NCBI RefSeq assembly: GCF_029760955.1
Contig: NZ_CP121682.1
Location: 6,572,001-6,636,000 of the forward strand
Origin: Streptomyces cathayae
GTDB taxonomy: Bacteria; Actinomycetota; Actinomycetes; Streptomycetales; Streptomycetaceae
Direction of reading: 5' to 3'
Length of the DNA: 64,000 bases
Numbering within the stretch: position 1 is the first letter of the stretch; every line of letters starts with the position of its first letter. Shown piece after piece: positions 51,218 to 60,206 of this stretch. The notes under the pieces were generated by a model that saw nothing but the letters and a program-made list of their open reading frames with translations, was not told the origin of the DNA and ran no database searches. The position numbers and the translations under genes were made by a program.

Positions 51218-52077
51218 GACCCGTGCGGTTCGTGGCCCTCGGCGACTCGCTGACCGAGGGCATCGGGGACCGCACCGGTGACGGATGGCGGGGCTGGGCC
51301 GCGCTGCTCGCCGGGTCGCTGGGCGAGCAGCCCGTACGGTTCACCAACCTGGCGAGGAGCGGGGCGCAGACGCACGACGTGCTCGAAGACCAACTCCCCG
51401 GGGCACTGGCCCTGCGGCCCGACCTCGTGTCGGTCGTCGTCGGGGTCAACGACACCCTGCGCCAGGGCTTCGACATCCACGCCGTGGCCGGACGGCTGGA
51501 CCAGGTGTACGCGGCCTGCGCGGCCCGGGGCGCCGTGCTGCTCACCGCGTGCCTGCCCGACCCCGGCGGCACCATGGGCCTGCCCGGAGCGCTGGCCAGG
51601 CCGCTCGCCCGCCGGCAGCGCGCGGTCAACACCGTCGTCCACGCGCTGTCCGACCGGTACGGCGCGGTGCACCTGCACGCGAGCGACGGTGACTGGGTCG
51701 CCGACCGTACGATGTGGAGCGCGGACCGGATGCACCCGGGCGAGCGGGGACACCGCCAACTGGCCGTGAGGTTCCACGCGCTGCTGGCGGAACGCGGTCT
51801 CGCCCCCGGACCCGCGCCCTCGCCCGAGCCGGAGTCCGCGGCACCCACCCTGACGGCGAGCCTGTGGTGGCTGGCCACCGCCGGCACCGGATGGGTGGCG
51901 CGCCGGTGCACCGACCTGCTGCCCCAGCTCCTCGCGCTCGCCGCCGACGACCTGCGGCACCGCGCGCGGGGGACGAGCGTCCGGCTCGACCTGCGGACCT
52001 CCGCCGCGGTGTCGGCGGCACTGGCCGCGCTGACGGCGGGGGAGTCCCCGCGGCTCCGGGGCGGCACACGGCAGTGA
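51214..52077 (+). CDS. SGNH/GDSL hydrolase
   Basis: A 287-residue esterase of the SGNH superfamily. The nucleophile Ser lies in FVALGDSLTEGIGD (block I), Gly in NLARSGAQT (block II), Asn in VVVGVNDTLRQGF (block III), and the Asp/His pair in WSADRMHPGERGHRQLA (block V). There is no signal peptide, so it is cytosolic unless exported by another route. It could deacylate the product of the two glycosyltransferases it is coupled to. C-terminal 60 residues are Ala/Pro-rich. A perfect 20-bp palindrome at 52078-52097 ends the operon. Confidence 0.88.
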   Translation: MRPVRFVALGDSLTEGIGDRTGDGWRGWAALLAGSLGEQPVRFTNLARSGAQTHDVLEDQLPGALALRPDLVSVVVGVNDTLRQGFDIHAVAGRLDQVYAACAARGAVLLTACLPDPGGTMGLPGALARPLARRQRAVNTVVHALSDRYGAVHLHASDGDWVADRTMWSADRMHPGERGHRQLAVRFHALLAERGLAPGPAPSPEPESAAPTLTASLWWLATAGTGWVARRCTDLLPQLLALAADDLRHRARGTSVRLDLRTSAAVSAALAALTAGESPRLRGGTRQ

Positions 52078-52097
52078 GGGGCGCCGTACGGCGCCCC
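52078..52097 (+). terminator. Hairpin directly after the SGNH gene
   Basis: GGGGCGCCGTACGGCGCCCC is a perfect 20-bp palindrome immediately following the stop codon. It would form a tight stem and probably separates the glycosyl operon from the SMC-type operon. Confidence 0.6.
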
Positions 52098-52264
52098 GGA
52101 GCCCCTCCGGTGCGGTTCCGGCCGTGGCGCGGCCCGATGCGTACCGCGTCCGGAGCGAACCGGTGGTCAGCGGGCCCCGGCGGTCCCCGTGGGTCCGAAC
52201 CGGTGTGACAACCGTGACACCGGGGCACATCTGCGTCGTTTGGGTTGTTGTCAGACCGAGGACC

Positions 52265-52270
52265 TAGTCT
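52265..52270 (+). promoter_or_regulatory. -10 box of the SMC-type operon
   Basis: TAGTCT fits TANNNT and ends seven bases before the GTG at 52278, which has no Shine-Dalgarno. The first gene is therefore probably translated from a leaderless transcript. TTGGGT at 52240-52245 is a weak -35 (19-bp spacer). Confidence 0.5.
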
Positions 52271-52277
52271 GTGCACC

Positions 52278-53804
52278 GTGACTTCACCTGCATCGACGGA
52301 CAGTGCTCCGCCCCAGCTCAGCGCGGGCCCGCGGCCCGCGCCGGGCCCGGCGGCCGACGAGGGGCTGGCCCGGCGGCTGCGCGCCCTCGCCTGCACCGCG
52401 CCGCTGCACGACCTGGACGCCCGCAAGGTCAATCTGGCCGGAGAGTACTCGGTGTACGGCATGGCGGAGATCGCCCTGGCGGCCATCGACCTGGTCACGC
52501 TGAACATGGACTTCGACACCGGTGCCGACCATGACCATATAGTCGCCCGGCTCGTCCCGCGCATCGCCGCCCAGGCACCCCGCCGGCCGGTCGCCGAGCA
52601 CGAGCGGGTGGCCCGCTGGGTCCTGGAGAACCTGATCAACGTCGGCAGCGTCGATCGCGGCTTCCGCGCGGTGTACGGAGTGTTCGGCGCGGACGGCAGC
52701 TATGTCCGCCGCGACTACGACTTCAAACTGATCGAGGAGGTCCCCGGCCCCGGCGGCACCGTCTACCTGCGGACCACGGACGAGGCGGTCAACGTCCTGG
52801 TCGGCGCCCTGGACACCGATGTCACCAGCGCCCAGATCGCCGCCGAGGTCAAACTCGAGGTGCTGATCAGCCGGGGCAGGCTCGCCGACGCCCAGCTCGC
52901 CGCCGAGCAGGCCCGCTACCGGACCGTGCAGTACTCCGAATCGCTGCGCCGCGCCCTGGACGCCACCCGGCGCAACGTACGCGCGGTGGACTGGCTGAGC
53001 GCTGTTCCCGACATGATCGCCGAGGCCCTGGACCACGTCGCGGACCGGTACCGCCACGAGAACGCGATCCTCACCAACATCCGCAAGGCCCGTGACGAAT
53101 CGGAGGACCCCGAGCACAAACGCAGGGCCGCCGAGCTGGTGGACATCGTCAAGGACTGCATCCGTCGGCACACCCAGCTGCAGTCCCGGCTGCTGGAGGC
53201 CGGCCCGCTGTTCCGGGCCGAACAGGACCGGCAGGCCTTCGCCACGCCGGCCTCGGCCTCGGGCACCGACCTCTACGGACACCTCCTCTCCCCCCTGCTC
53301 CCGCTGCCCCTGGAGCAGGCGGTCCGGGTCACCGACGCCTTCTTCACCCGCGGCACCGGGCTGCGTACACCGGTGTCCGTCCGGGTCGCCGATCTCGTCG
53401 ACATCCTGCTGACCCCGGCGGTGGAGCGGGAGCACCTGGGCGCCGAGATGCCGGAACCCGACCTGATCGCCACACCCGACGACAGCCGCTTCACCGAGAA
53501 GCAGCTGGCGGCCGCGACCACCCTGCTGGAACTGCCGGCCGACGCGCCCCGACGGCTGTCCGGACTGCTCGCCGAGGCTCGCGGCCAGGACCCCGAACTT
53601 CCGTACCTGGTGGCCCTGCTGGCGGTCCACGCGGCCAGCCCGCCGGTCGGCACCGCCTACCGTCAGGGCGAGCGGCGCCTGCTCTTCGCGGTGGACGACG
53701 GTGTGGAACTGGACGACCCCGAGTTCGGCGGCGCCGATCTCATCGTCGGTACGGCCCTGCTGGACGCGGCGGGAATGGCGGCGGACCGGACGGAGGCGGC
53801 CTGA
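52278..53804 (+). CDS. JetA/MukF-like kleisin subunit of an SMC-type complex
   Basis: A 508-residue cytosolic protein, first gene of the SMC-type operon. Its length and order (508, 293, 1544 aa) match the kleisin-KITE-SMC pattern of MukF/E/B and Wadjet JetA/B/C. A winged-helix-like region lies near residues 90-160 (HERVARWVLENLINVGSVDRGF). The segment RTTDEAVNVLVGALDTDV, followed by a long helical stretch with YRTVQYSESLRRALDATRRN, recalls the JetA block that precedes its coiled coil. C-terminal helices (LEQAVRVTDAFFTRGTG, VADLVDILL) complete it. GTG 52278 appears leaderless. Identification is by architecture and short motif resemblance, not a database hit. Confidence 0.6.
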   Translation: MTSPASTDSAPPQLSAGPRPAPGPAADEGLARRLRALACTAPLHDLDARKVNLAGEYSVYGMAEIALAAIDLVTLNMDFDTGADHDHIVARLVPRIAAQAPRRPVAEHERVARWVLENLINVGSVDRGFRAVYGVFGADGSYVRRDYDFKLIEEVPGPGGTVYLRTTDEAVNVLVGALDTDVTSAQIAAEVKLEVLISRGRLADAQLAAEQARYRTVQYSESLRRALDATRRNVRAVDWLSAVPDMIAEALDHVADRYRHENAILTNIRKARDESEDPEHKRRAAELVDIVKDCIRRHTQLQSRLLEAGPLFRAEQDRQAFATPASASGTDLYGHLLSPLLPLPLEQAVRVTDAFFTRGTGLRTPVSVRVADLVDILLTPAVEREHLGAEMPEPDLIATPDDSRFTEKQLAAATTLLELPADAPRRLSGLLAEARGQDPELPYLVALLAVHAASPPVGTAYRQGERRLLFAVDDGVELDDPEFGGADLIVGTALLDAAGMAADRTEAA

Positions 53805-53923
53805 TGAGCGCTCCGCCGGACCGCGGGGAGCCGGCGGTGGCCGCAGGCCCCGGGCCGGCCGCCGGTACCGTCGCCGCCCCCGTCACCGTCGTTCGCCAGC
53901 GCGAGGAGGAACCGTGTCCGTGA
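53804..53923 (+). CDS. Small linker ORF (39 aa) between the kleisin- and KITE-like genes
   Basis: ATG 53804 overlaps the stop of the upstream gene (TGATG). The 39-codon frame ends with TGA 53921-53923, overlapping the GTG start of the next gene (GTGA). The peptide is Ala/Pro/Val-rich and begins MSAPPDRGEPAV. The double overlap is the classic sign of translational coupling, but the sequence has no recognisable domain and could merely carry ribosomes across the 109-bp gap. Confidence 0.45.
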   Translation: MSAPPDRGEPAVAAGPGPAAGTVAAPVTVVRQREEEPCP

Positions 53924-54801
53924 ACGAGCATGCCGAGTGGAGCGAGGCGGAGCCCTCCACCGCACCGGCCGTTGCCACCGTCACACCCGCCGACGCCGCC
54001 GACGCGGCGCGGCTCGTCGCCTTCGGCCTCCAGCCCAAGCTGCAGCCGGCCCGCGACCAGGAGTACGCGGACCTGCTGCGCCGCTACCGTGAGGACCCGC
54101 CGTTCGCGCGCCTCGCCGACGCCGTGGCCACCGGCCTCGGCCTGATCGTGCTCGAGGTGTCCCCGCGCGCGGGGATGGCCGTGACCGCCGCCGAGGACTC
54201 GGTGTTCGCCGTCCGCATGGGCGACTACGCGCGGCGGACCTCCGCCGACGGTGGCGACCGGTTCCTGCACGGGCTCGCCCACCTCGCCGTCGCCGTCATG
54301 GCCTTCCCGCGTCCCGAGGACCTCGCCGACGACGCCTACATCGGGCGGGTGACCGTCAACGGCGTCGACGCCTTCGTACGCCAGGCCTGCCACCGTCTGG
54401 AGGAGAGGGCCGCGGAACAGGGCGAGAACACCGACCCGGCCAGCGACGCCCCGGGGCTGGAGACGGCCTGGCGGATCTGGGCGAGACGCAGCGCGACCGG
54501 CGCGACCAAGGACGCACGCCGGCTCGCGGGTTCGACCACCGGCATCGTCGCCAAGGCCGTCACCTTCCTCACCGACTCCGGATTCCTGCAGCGCACCGGC
54601 GACGACCACGGCGGCACCTACCGCACGACGGCCCGCTACCAGCTCCAGGTGCGAGAGCTGGCGGGCGGTGCGGCCATGGCCGAACTGCTGGAACTGGGCA
54701 TCGTCCCGGTCACCGACGGCACCCCGACCCTGCTGCCCGCGGACAGCGGTGAGGACCTGGAACTGGTGGCCGGCGCCGGTCTGCCGTTCCATTCCGCCTG
54801 A
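53920..54801 (+). CDS. JetB/MukE-like KITE subunit of an SMC-type complex
   Basis: A 293-residue protein, second large gene of the SMC-type operon. After a low-complexity N-terminus, residues 30-120 show a short-helix/strand pattern (YADLLRRYREDPPFARLADAVATGLGLIVLEV) resembling JetB/MukE winged helices. A second helical region (LETAWRIWARR, TTGIVAKAVTFLTDSGFLQRTG) ends in a possible wing (GTYRTTARYQLQVREL). GTG 53920 overlaps the linker ORF's stop; GAGGAGGA lies 9 bases upstream. GTG 53914 is an alternative. Assignment rests on position and secondary-structure pattern. Confidence 0.55.
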   Translation: MNEHAEWSEAEPSTAPAVATVTPADAADAARLVAFGLQPKLQPARDQEYADLLRRYREDPPFARLADAVATGLGLIVLEVSPRAGMAVTAAEDSVFAVRMGDYARRTSADGGDRFLHGLAHLAVAVMAFPRPEDLADDAYIGRVTVNGVDAFVRQACHRLEERAAEQGENTDPASDAPGLETAWRIWARRSATGATKDARRLAGSTTGIVAKAVTFLTDSGFLQRTGDDHGGTYRTTARYQLQVRELAGGAAMAELLELGIVPVTDGTPTLLPADSGEDLELVAGAGLPFHSA

Positions 54802-54935
54802 ACCGGCCCCCGCCGCACGTCCTCGCCTCCGTCCCCGCCCCCGCCCCCGCTCCCCTTCCCGTCCCCGCCTCCGTTCACATTCCCCATTCCTGTCTCCGAA
54901 CCACCCCGACCTGCCGAAGACTTCGAGAGTCCGCC

Positions 54936-57900
54936 ATGTACGAGCTGTCCCGGGTCCGCCTCTACTCCATCGGGCCCGCCGGCGCGCGTTACGCCGACAC
55001 CGTGCTCGACCTGCGCGGTGTCGGCGCGACCGTGCCCGAACCCGCGCCGACGCAGGCGGAGTTCTTCGCGGAGGAGCCGGTGGGCCCGCCCCGCCGGCCC
55101 GCGCCCGCCGGGGTGCTCTTCCTGGAGAACGGCGGCGGCAAGTCCGTCCTGCTGAAGCTGATCTTCTCCGTGATGCTCCCGGGCCACCGCAACACCCTCG
55201 GCGGCGCGAGTTCCGGCGTGCTGCGCAAGTTCCTGCTGGCCGACGACTGCGGACACGTGGCGCTGGAGTGGCAGCACGTGCTGACCGGCGAGTGCGTCGT
55301 CGTCGGCAAGGCCAGTGAATGGCGTGGCCGCCAGGTCTCCAACGACCCGAGGAAGTTCGCCGAGGCCTGGTACTCGCTGCGGCCCGGCCCGGGACTCGGC
55401 CTGGACAACCTCCCCGTCGCCGAGGCCACCGCCGTACGGCCGCCCGCCGACGGCCAGTCCGGCGCGAGGGGCCGCCGCCGCACCATGAAGGGCTTCCGGG
55501 ACGCCCTCACCGAGGCAGGCCGGACGTATCCGCACCTGGAGGTGCACTGGGAGGAGACCCACGAGCGCTGGACCGAGCACCTCGGCGACCTGGGACTCGA
55601 CCCCGAACTCTTCCGCTACCAGCGGGAGATGAACGCCGACGAGGGCGAGGCAGCCGGCCTCTTCGCGGTCAAGAAGGACTCGGACTTCACCGATCTGCTG
55701 CTGCGTGCCGTCACGGACACCCGGGACACCGACGGACTCGCCGACCTGGTCGGTGGCTTCGGCAACAAGCTGGGCCGACGCGCCGAGCTGATCGCCGAAC
55801 GGGACTTCACCGCCGGGTCGGTCGAACTGCTCGGCAGGATCGTCGAAGCCGCCGGCGCCCGTACCCGGTCGCGGGAGATCCACACCGCGGCCGAGCGCCG
55901 CACCCGCACCCTGGCCCGCAGGCTCTCCGCGCGCGGCAACCAGGAACGCGTCCGCGCCGCCGACCTCGCGCAGCGCGTCACCGCCGCCGCCCACGCCGTC
56001 ACCCAGGCCGGAACGGCACGCGAACACAGCGCACTGATCTCGGCGGAGATCGCCTACCGGCACGCCTCCCTGGCGCTCACCGCGGCCGAGAAGTCCGCCG
56101 CCGCCCAGAAACGGGAACTCGCCGACGCGCGCACCCTGTACTCGGCGTGGCAGGCCGCCGAGGCGGCGCTGCGCCACCGCGCCGCCGCCGACCGGGCGGC
56201 CAGGGTCTCGGCCGCGATCCAGGAGGCCGAGCGGGACGCGGCACCCGCGCTGGCCGCCCGCGCCAAGGCCGCCGTCGACCTCGTACGCGCCCTGCACACC
56301 GCCGCGCAGAACGCCGAGAACCTCGCCAACGAGCAGGAGGAGCGGTCCGCCGCCCTCCAGGAGGTCAGCGACGCCGCCCATCGCGACGCCACCGCCGCCG
56401 CCACCGGGGCACAGCGGGCCCGCAGCGAGATCGGTCACCTCAGACAGCGCCTCACCGAGGTCGAGCAGGAGACCGCCGAGGCCGTCCGGGCCGGCTGGCT
56501 CGACGACAGTGCCCCCGACGCCGACCCGGCCCGCGCCGCCCTCGCGGCCGGCGACGCGGAGAAGACCGCGGTCGCCGCCTGGGACTCGGCCCGCGAGGCG
56601 GCCCGCCGGGCGACCGAGCACGCGCGCGAGGCCGCCGCCACCCAGGCGCGCGCGGAACTCACCGCCGCCCGCGCGGCGGACGCGGCCACGGCGGCCGACC
56701 GCGCCCACGAGAGCGAACTGCGCACCGCACAGGCCCTGGCCGCCGAGGAACGGCCGGCCGAGCTGCTGGGCCTGACCGCCACCGACGCCCGCTCCTCGGT
56801 CCCGTGGCCCCGCCCCGACACGGACGCCGAACCAGGCGGCCGCCCCGCCGAAGGCGCCCTCACCGCCACCGAACTGGACCGCTTCGCCGACGACCTGTGC
56901 GAACTGCTCGACGACGCGGTCTCCTCCGCCGAACGCCAGTTGTTCGAGCTGCGCACCGCCGCCGCCGACGACGCCCGCATCCTCGGCGCCCTCGGAGACG
57001 GCGGACTGCTGCCGCCCGGCCCGGACGTGCTGGCCACGGTCGAGTACCTCGGTGAGCACGGCATCCCCGCCCTGCCCGGCTGGCGCTATCTCGCCCAGGC
57101 CGTGGACCCCGCCGACCACGCACGCGTGCTGGCCGCCCGTCCCGAACTGGTCGACGGTGTCGTCATCACCGACCCGGACTCCCACACCCGCGCCCGCGCG
57201 GCCCTGAGCGACGCGGCCCTGCTGCCCCGGTCCACCGTCGCCGTCGGCACGGCCGCCGCCCTGCTCGCGCCGGCCCCGGCGCAGGACGCGGACACCGGGG
57301 ACGTCTTCCTCGTACCGCCGAACCCGGCCATGCACGACGAACACGCCGCCGACGAGGAGCGGCAGGCGCTGCGCGTCCGGGCGGCCGCGCGGGACGAAGA
57401 GATCCGTGCGCTGGCGGCGCGGCTCGCCAAGGACCGGGAGCTGGCCGCGCGGCTCACCTCCTGGCGTACCGGCTGCCCGCCCGGCCGGCTCGACGAACTG
57501 GCCCGCGCGGCGCACGATGCCCGCGCCTTCGCGGCGGAGTGCGAGGCGGAACTCGCCGAGGCACGCGCTCTGCGGGCGGAGGCCGAGGAGGCCGCAGCCG
57601 AGGCCGCCCGGGTGCGTGACGAGCGACAGGAGACCGCGCAGAAGGCCCGGCGCGCCGCAGACGCCCTCGCGGGACTCGCCTTCCGGCTGCGCGAGCGGGG
57701 CGGCTGGCAGACCACACTGCGGGAGCTGGCCGACGACGCCGCCGAGGCGGAGGCCGGCGCCCAGGCCTGCCTGGAGCGCGCGCGGGCCGCCGACGAGGAC
57801 CGGCGCGGCGCGCAGCGGGCCGCCGACGACGCCCGGCGCACCGCGCGGGCGCTGCGCGCCGAGCGCGCCGAGATCGCCGGCGCCCCCGACGACGTGCCGG

Positions 57901-59570
57901 AGGACGGCACCGAGGCGCCGCAGATCTCCCTGCCCGCCCTGCGCGAGGCGTACCGGGCCGCCTCCCAGCTCTACGAGAAGGTCGGCGTCGGCGCCGACCT
58001 GCGCGCCGAGCAGGCCCGCGCCGAGAGCGACGAGAGCGCGGCACGCGCGGAGCTGGACCGGCTGAGCAACAAGGTCCGCACCCGTGCGGAGCAGTTGCTC
58101 CAGTCGCCCGAGGGTTCGGACGGTCCCAGTCGCCAGGCCGCCGCGGCCCGCGCCGAGGAGCTGGTGCAGCTCCTGGAGACCCGCATGTCGAGTGCGAGCG
58201 AGCAACTCGGACGGCTGCGCGGCGAGGCGGAGCGGCTCGCGCCCGAGGACGGCGAGGAACACACCGGGCTCCCCGAGGAGTCGGTGCCCCGTGACGCCGA
58301 GCACGCACAGGCGCTGCTGCGGACCGCCACGGCCGAACTGGCCTCCCGGACGGAGGAACTGGGCCGGACCGGGCAGGCCCACGGAGAACTCCTCGACGCG
58401 CACCGCGCCGCGGAGGACGCCGCCGGGGGGTTCGACGAGATCGCCGCCATGCTCCGCGACCTGCTGCGTGATCAGGCGTCCGAGGAGGAACCGGAGGGGC
58501 CCGAGCCCTACCCGGGCAGCTTGGCGGAGGCCCGCAGCTCCGCCGCGGAAGCCCGCCGGTCACTGCGGGGCTGCGCCGCCGATCTGTCCGCCACCGAGTC
58601 CGCGGTGCGCGAGGCGAGCGACATCCTCGTCCGGCACGCCAACTCCACCCGCTACGAGCAGGTCCGCACCCCCGCACGGCAGCAGATCCGCGAACTGCCC
58701 GCTTCCGCACTGCCCGAGCACGCCCACAAGTGGGCGGACGCCTTCGCGCCCCGGCTCAGGGTCCTCACCGACGAGCTCGAACAACTGGAACGCAACCGGG
58801 ACTCGATCGTGGACCGGCTCAGAGGACTCGTCGAGTCGGCGCTCGCCACCCTGCGCTCCGCGCAGCGGCTGTCCCGGCTGCCCGAAGGGCTCGGCGAGTG
58901 GTCCGGACAGGAGTTCCTGCGCATCCGCTTCGAGGAACCCGACCAGGCGACCCTCACCGAACGGCTCGGTGAGGTCATCGACGAGGCGACCCGCGCGGCC
59001 GTGCGCAAGAACTCCGATCTGCGGCGCGACGGCATGTCCCTGCTGCTGCGCGGAGTCGCAGCCGCCCTCCGGCCCAAGGGCGTCGCCGTCGAGATCCTCA
59101 AGCCGGACGCCGTGCTGCGCGCCGAGCGGGTCCCCGTCGGGCAGATGGGCGATGTGTTCTCCGGAGGGCAGCTGCTCACCGCGGCCATCGCCCTGTACTG
59201 CACGATGGCCGCGCTGCGCTCCAACGACCGGGGCCGGGAGCGGCACCGGCACGCCGGCACGCTGTTCCTCGACAACCCCATCGGCCGCGCCAACGCCACC
59301 TACCTGCTGGAGCTCCAGCGGGCCGTCGCCGACGCGCTCGGTGTGCAGCTCCTCTACACCACCGGCCTGTTCGACACCACGGCACTGGCGGAGTTCCCGC
59401 TGGTCATCCGCCTGCGCAACGACGCCGACCTGAGGGCGGGCCTGAAGTACATCAGTGTCGAGGAGCACTTGCGGCCGGGCCTGCCCCAGGAAGCCACGGA
59501 CGGGGAAGCCGTGCACAGCGAGATCACGGCCACCCGGATGTTCAAACGGCCCACCCCGGCGAACGGCTGA
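54936..59570 (+). CDS. Large SMC-like ATPase, JetC/MukB type
   Basis: A 1544-residue SMC/Rad50-family protein. Walker A ENGGGKS is at 64-70 in an N-terminal head; the head continues to about residue 290. Ala/Arg/Glu-rich coiled coil spans about 290-680 and 800-1350, with a globular hinge-like domain at about 685-795 (LLPPGPDVLATVEYLGEHGI...VITDP). The C-terminal head has the ABC signature FSGGQLL (1408-1414) and Walker B TLFLDNPIG (about 1442-1450), where Asn replaces the catalytic Glu. It follows the KITE-like gene by 134 bp of pyrimidine-rich DNA. No JetD nuclease is adjacent. Confidence 0.75.
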   Translation: MYELSRVRLYSIGPAGARYADTVLDLRGVGATVPEPAPTQAEFFAEEPVGPPRRPAPAGVLFLENGGGKSVLLKLIFSVMLPGHRNTLGGASSGVLRKFLLADDCGHVALEWQHVLTGECVVVGKASEWRGRQVSNDPRKFAEAWYSLRPGPGLGLDNLPVAEATAVRPPADGQSGARGRRRTMKGFRDALTEAGRTYPHLEVHWEETHERWTEHLGDLGLDPELFRYQREMNADEGEAAGLFAVKKDSDFTDLLLRAVTDTRDTDGLADLVGGFGNKLGRRAELIAERDFTAGSVELLGRIVEAAGARTRSREIHTAAERRTRTLARRLSARGNQERVRAADLAQRVTAAAHAVTQAGTAREHSALISAEIAYRHASLALTAAEKSAAAQKRELADARTLYSAWQAAEAALRHRAAADRAARVSAAIQEAERDAAPALAARAKAAVDLVRALHTAAQNAENLANEQEERSAALQEVSDAAHRDATAAATGAQRARSEIGHLRQRLTEVEQETAEAVRAGWLDDSAPDADPARAALAAGDAEKTAVAAWDSAREAARRATEHAREAAATQARAELTAARAADAATAADRAHESELRTAQALAAEERPAELLGLTATDARSSVPWPRPDTDAEPGGRPAEGALTATELDRFADDLCELLDDAVSSAERQLFELRTAAADDARILGALGDGGLLPPGPDVLATVEYLGEHGIPALPGWRYLAQAVDPADHARVLAARPELVDGVVITDPDSHTRARAALSDAALLPRSTVAVGTAAALLAPAPAQDADTGDVFLVPPNPAMHDEHAADEERQALRVRAAARDEEIRALAARLAKDRELAARLTSWRTGCPPGRLDELARAAHDARAFAAECEAELAEARALRAEAEEAAAEAARVRDERQETAQKARRAADALAGLAFRLRERGGWQTTLRELADDAAEAEAGAQACLERARAADEDRRGAQRAADDARRTARALRAERAEIAGAPDDVPEDGTEAPQISLPALREAYRAASQLYEKVGVGADLRAEQARAESDESAARAELDRLSNKVRTRAEQLLQSPEGSDGPSRQAAAARAEELVQLLETRMSSASEQLGRLRGEAERLAPEDGEEHTGLPEESVPRDAEHAQALLRTATAELASRTEELGRTGQAHGELLDAHRAAEDAAGGFDEIAAMLRDLLRDQASEEEPEGPEPYPGSLAEARSSAAEARRSLRGCAADLSATESAVREASDILVRHANSTRYEQVRTPARQQIRELPASALPEHAHKWADAFAPRLRVLTDELEQLERNRDSIVDRLRGLVESALATLRSAQRLSRLPEGLGEWSGQEFLRIRFEEPDQATLTERLGEVIDEATRAAVRKNSDLRRDGMSLLLRGVAAALRPKGVAVEILKPDAVLRAERVPVGQMGDVFSGGQLLTAAIALYCTMAALRSNDRGRERHRHAGTLFLDNPIGRANATYLLELQRAVADALGVQLLYTTGLFDTTALAEFPLVIRLRNDADLRAGLKYISVEEHLRPGLPQEATDGEAVHSEITATRMFKRPTPANG

Positions 59571-59615
59571 CCAGGCCGTCTGAGCGAAGCGTCCGGGCCG
59601 TCCGGGCCATCCGGG

Positions 59616-60206
59616 TCAGGAGTGGGACAGCCGACCGGTCCCGCCCCGGCGGCGTATTCGTGCCTGCGCACGCTGGGCGGACCTCTCCCTGCGACGGGCC
59701 CGGCGCCGCTCGCGGCGCCGGGCCCGCGCGGTGCTGCTGGGTGAGGACACCACGCCGTTGCGCTGGTTCCAGACCTGGCGCGTCACCCACACGTCGAGGA
59801 CCCCCCAGGTCGCCAGGATCGTGCTGACGACGCTGCTGATGACCATGGGGAAGGCCAGCCAGGACCCGGCCAGCGTGCACAGAAGGGCCACCATGGCCTG
59901 AATCAGTGTCAGCGCGACGATGAGCACGGCCCGTACGGCCGCCGTGCGCACCGGATCCGGCAGGCGGCGCCGCCGCGCGGGTTCCTCGACCCACAGCGGC
60001 CGGTAGTACGGCCGTGGGCGCGCGTCTGCCTCCGAGCGGACGTCCGCACCGGGTGCGCGGGCCGGTTCCCCGGGGCCGGCGCCGACCACCGCGGTCCCGG
60101 GCTCCGCCGCGGGGGCGCCGCGGTTCGGCACCTCGGTGTCCGGCCGCTTCGTCATCTGCGCCACCGCGGCGCCCTCGGGCGCCTCGTACCGCTCCGCCGT
60201 GCCCAT
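59616..60206 (-). CDS. Small membrane protein with Arg-rich C-terminal tail
   Basis: A 196-residue protein I do not recognise. Residues 1-75 are disordered and Ala/Pro/Glu-rich. Two closely spaced hydrophobic segments lie near residues 100-150 (AVRAVLIVALTLIQAMVALLC; AFPMVISSVVSTILATWGVL). The C-terminal 35 residues are extremely basic (RARRRERRRARRRERSAQ), suggesting a nucleic-acid or anionic-lipid contact on the cytoplasmic side. Start ATG 60206 or TTG 60209 (GGGGAG eight bases upstream of the TTG); the frame is open to 60584. It is convergent with the SMC-like gene, 45 bp away. Confidence 0.6.
   Translation of the reverse strand: MGTAERYEAPEGAAVAQMTKRPDTEVPNRGAPAAEPGTAVVGAGPGEPARAPGADVRSEADARPRPYYRPLWVEEPARRRRLPDPVRTAAVRAVLIVALTLIQAMVALLCTLAGSWLAFPMVISSVVSTILATWGVLDVWVTRQVWNQRNGVVSSPSSTARARRRERRRARRRERSAQRAQARIRRRGGTGRLSHS

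Noticed and set aside
54636..58403. 1255-codon minus-strand frame inside the SMC-like gene
   Set aside because: Gly/Leu/Val-rich mirror of the Ala/Arg/Glu-rich coiled coil; the plus strand has ATPase motifs at both ends, so this is a shadow.
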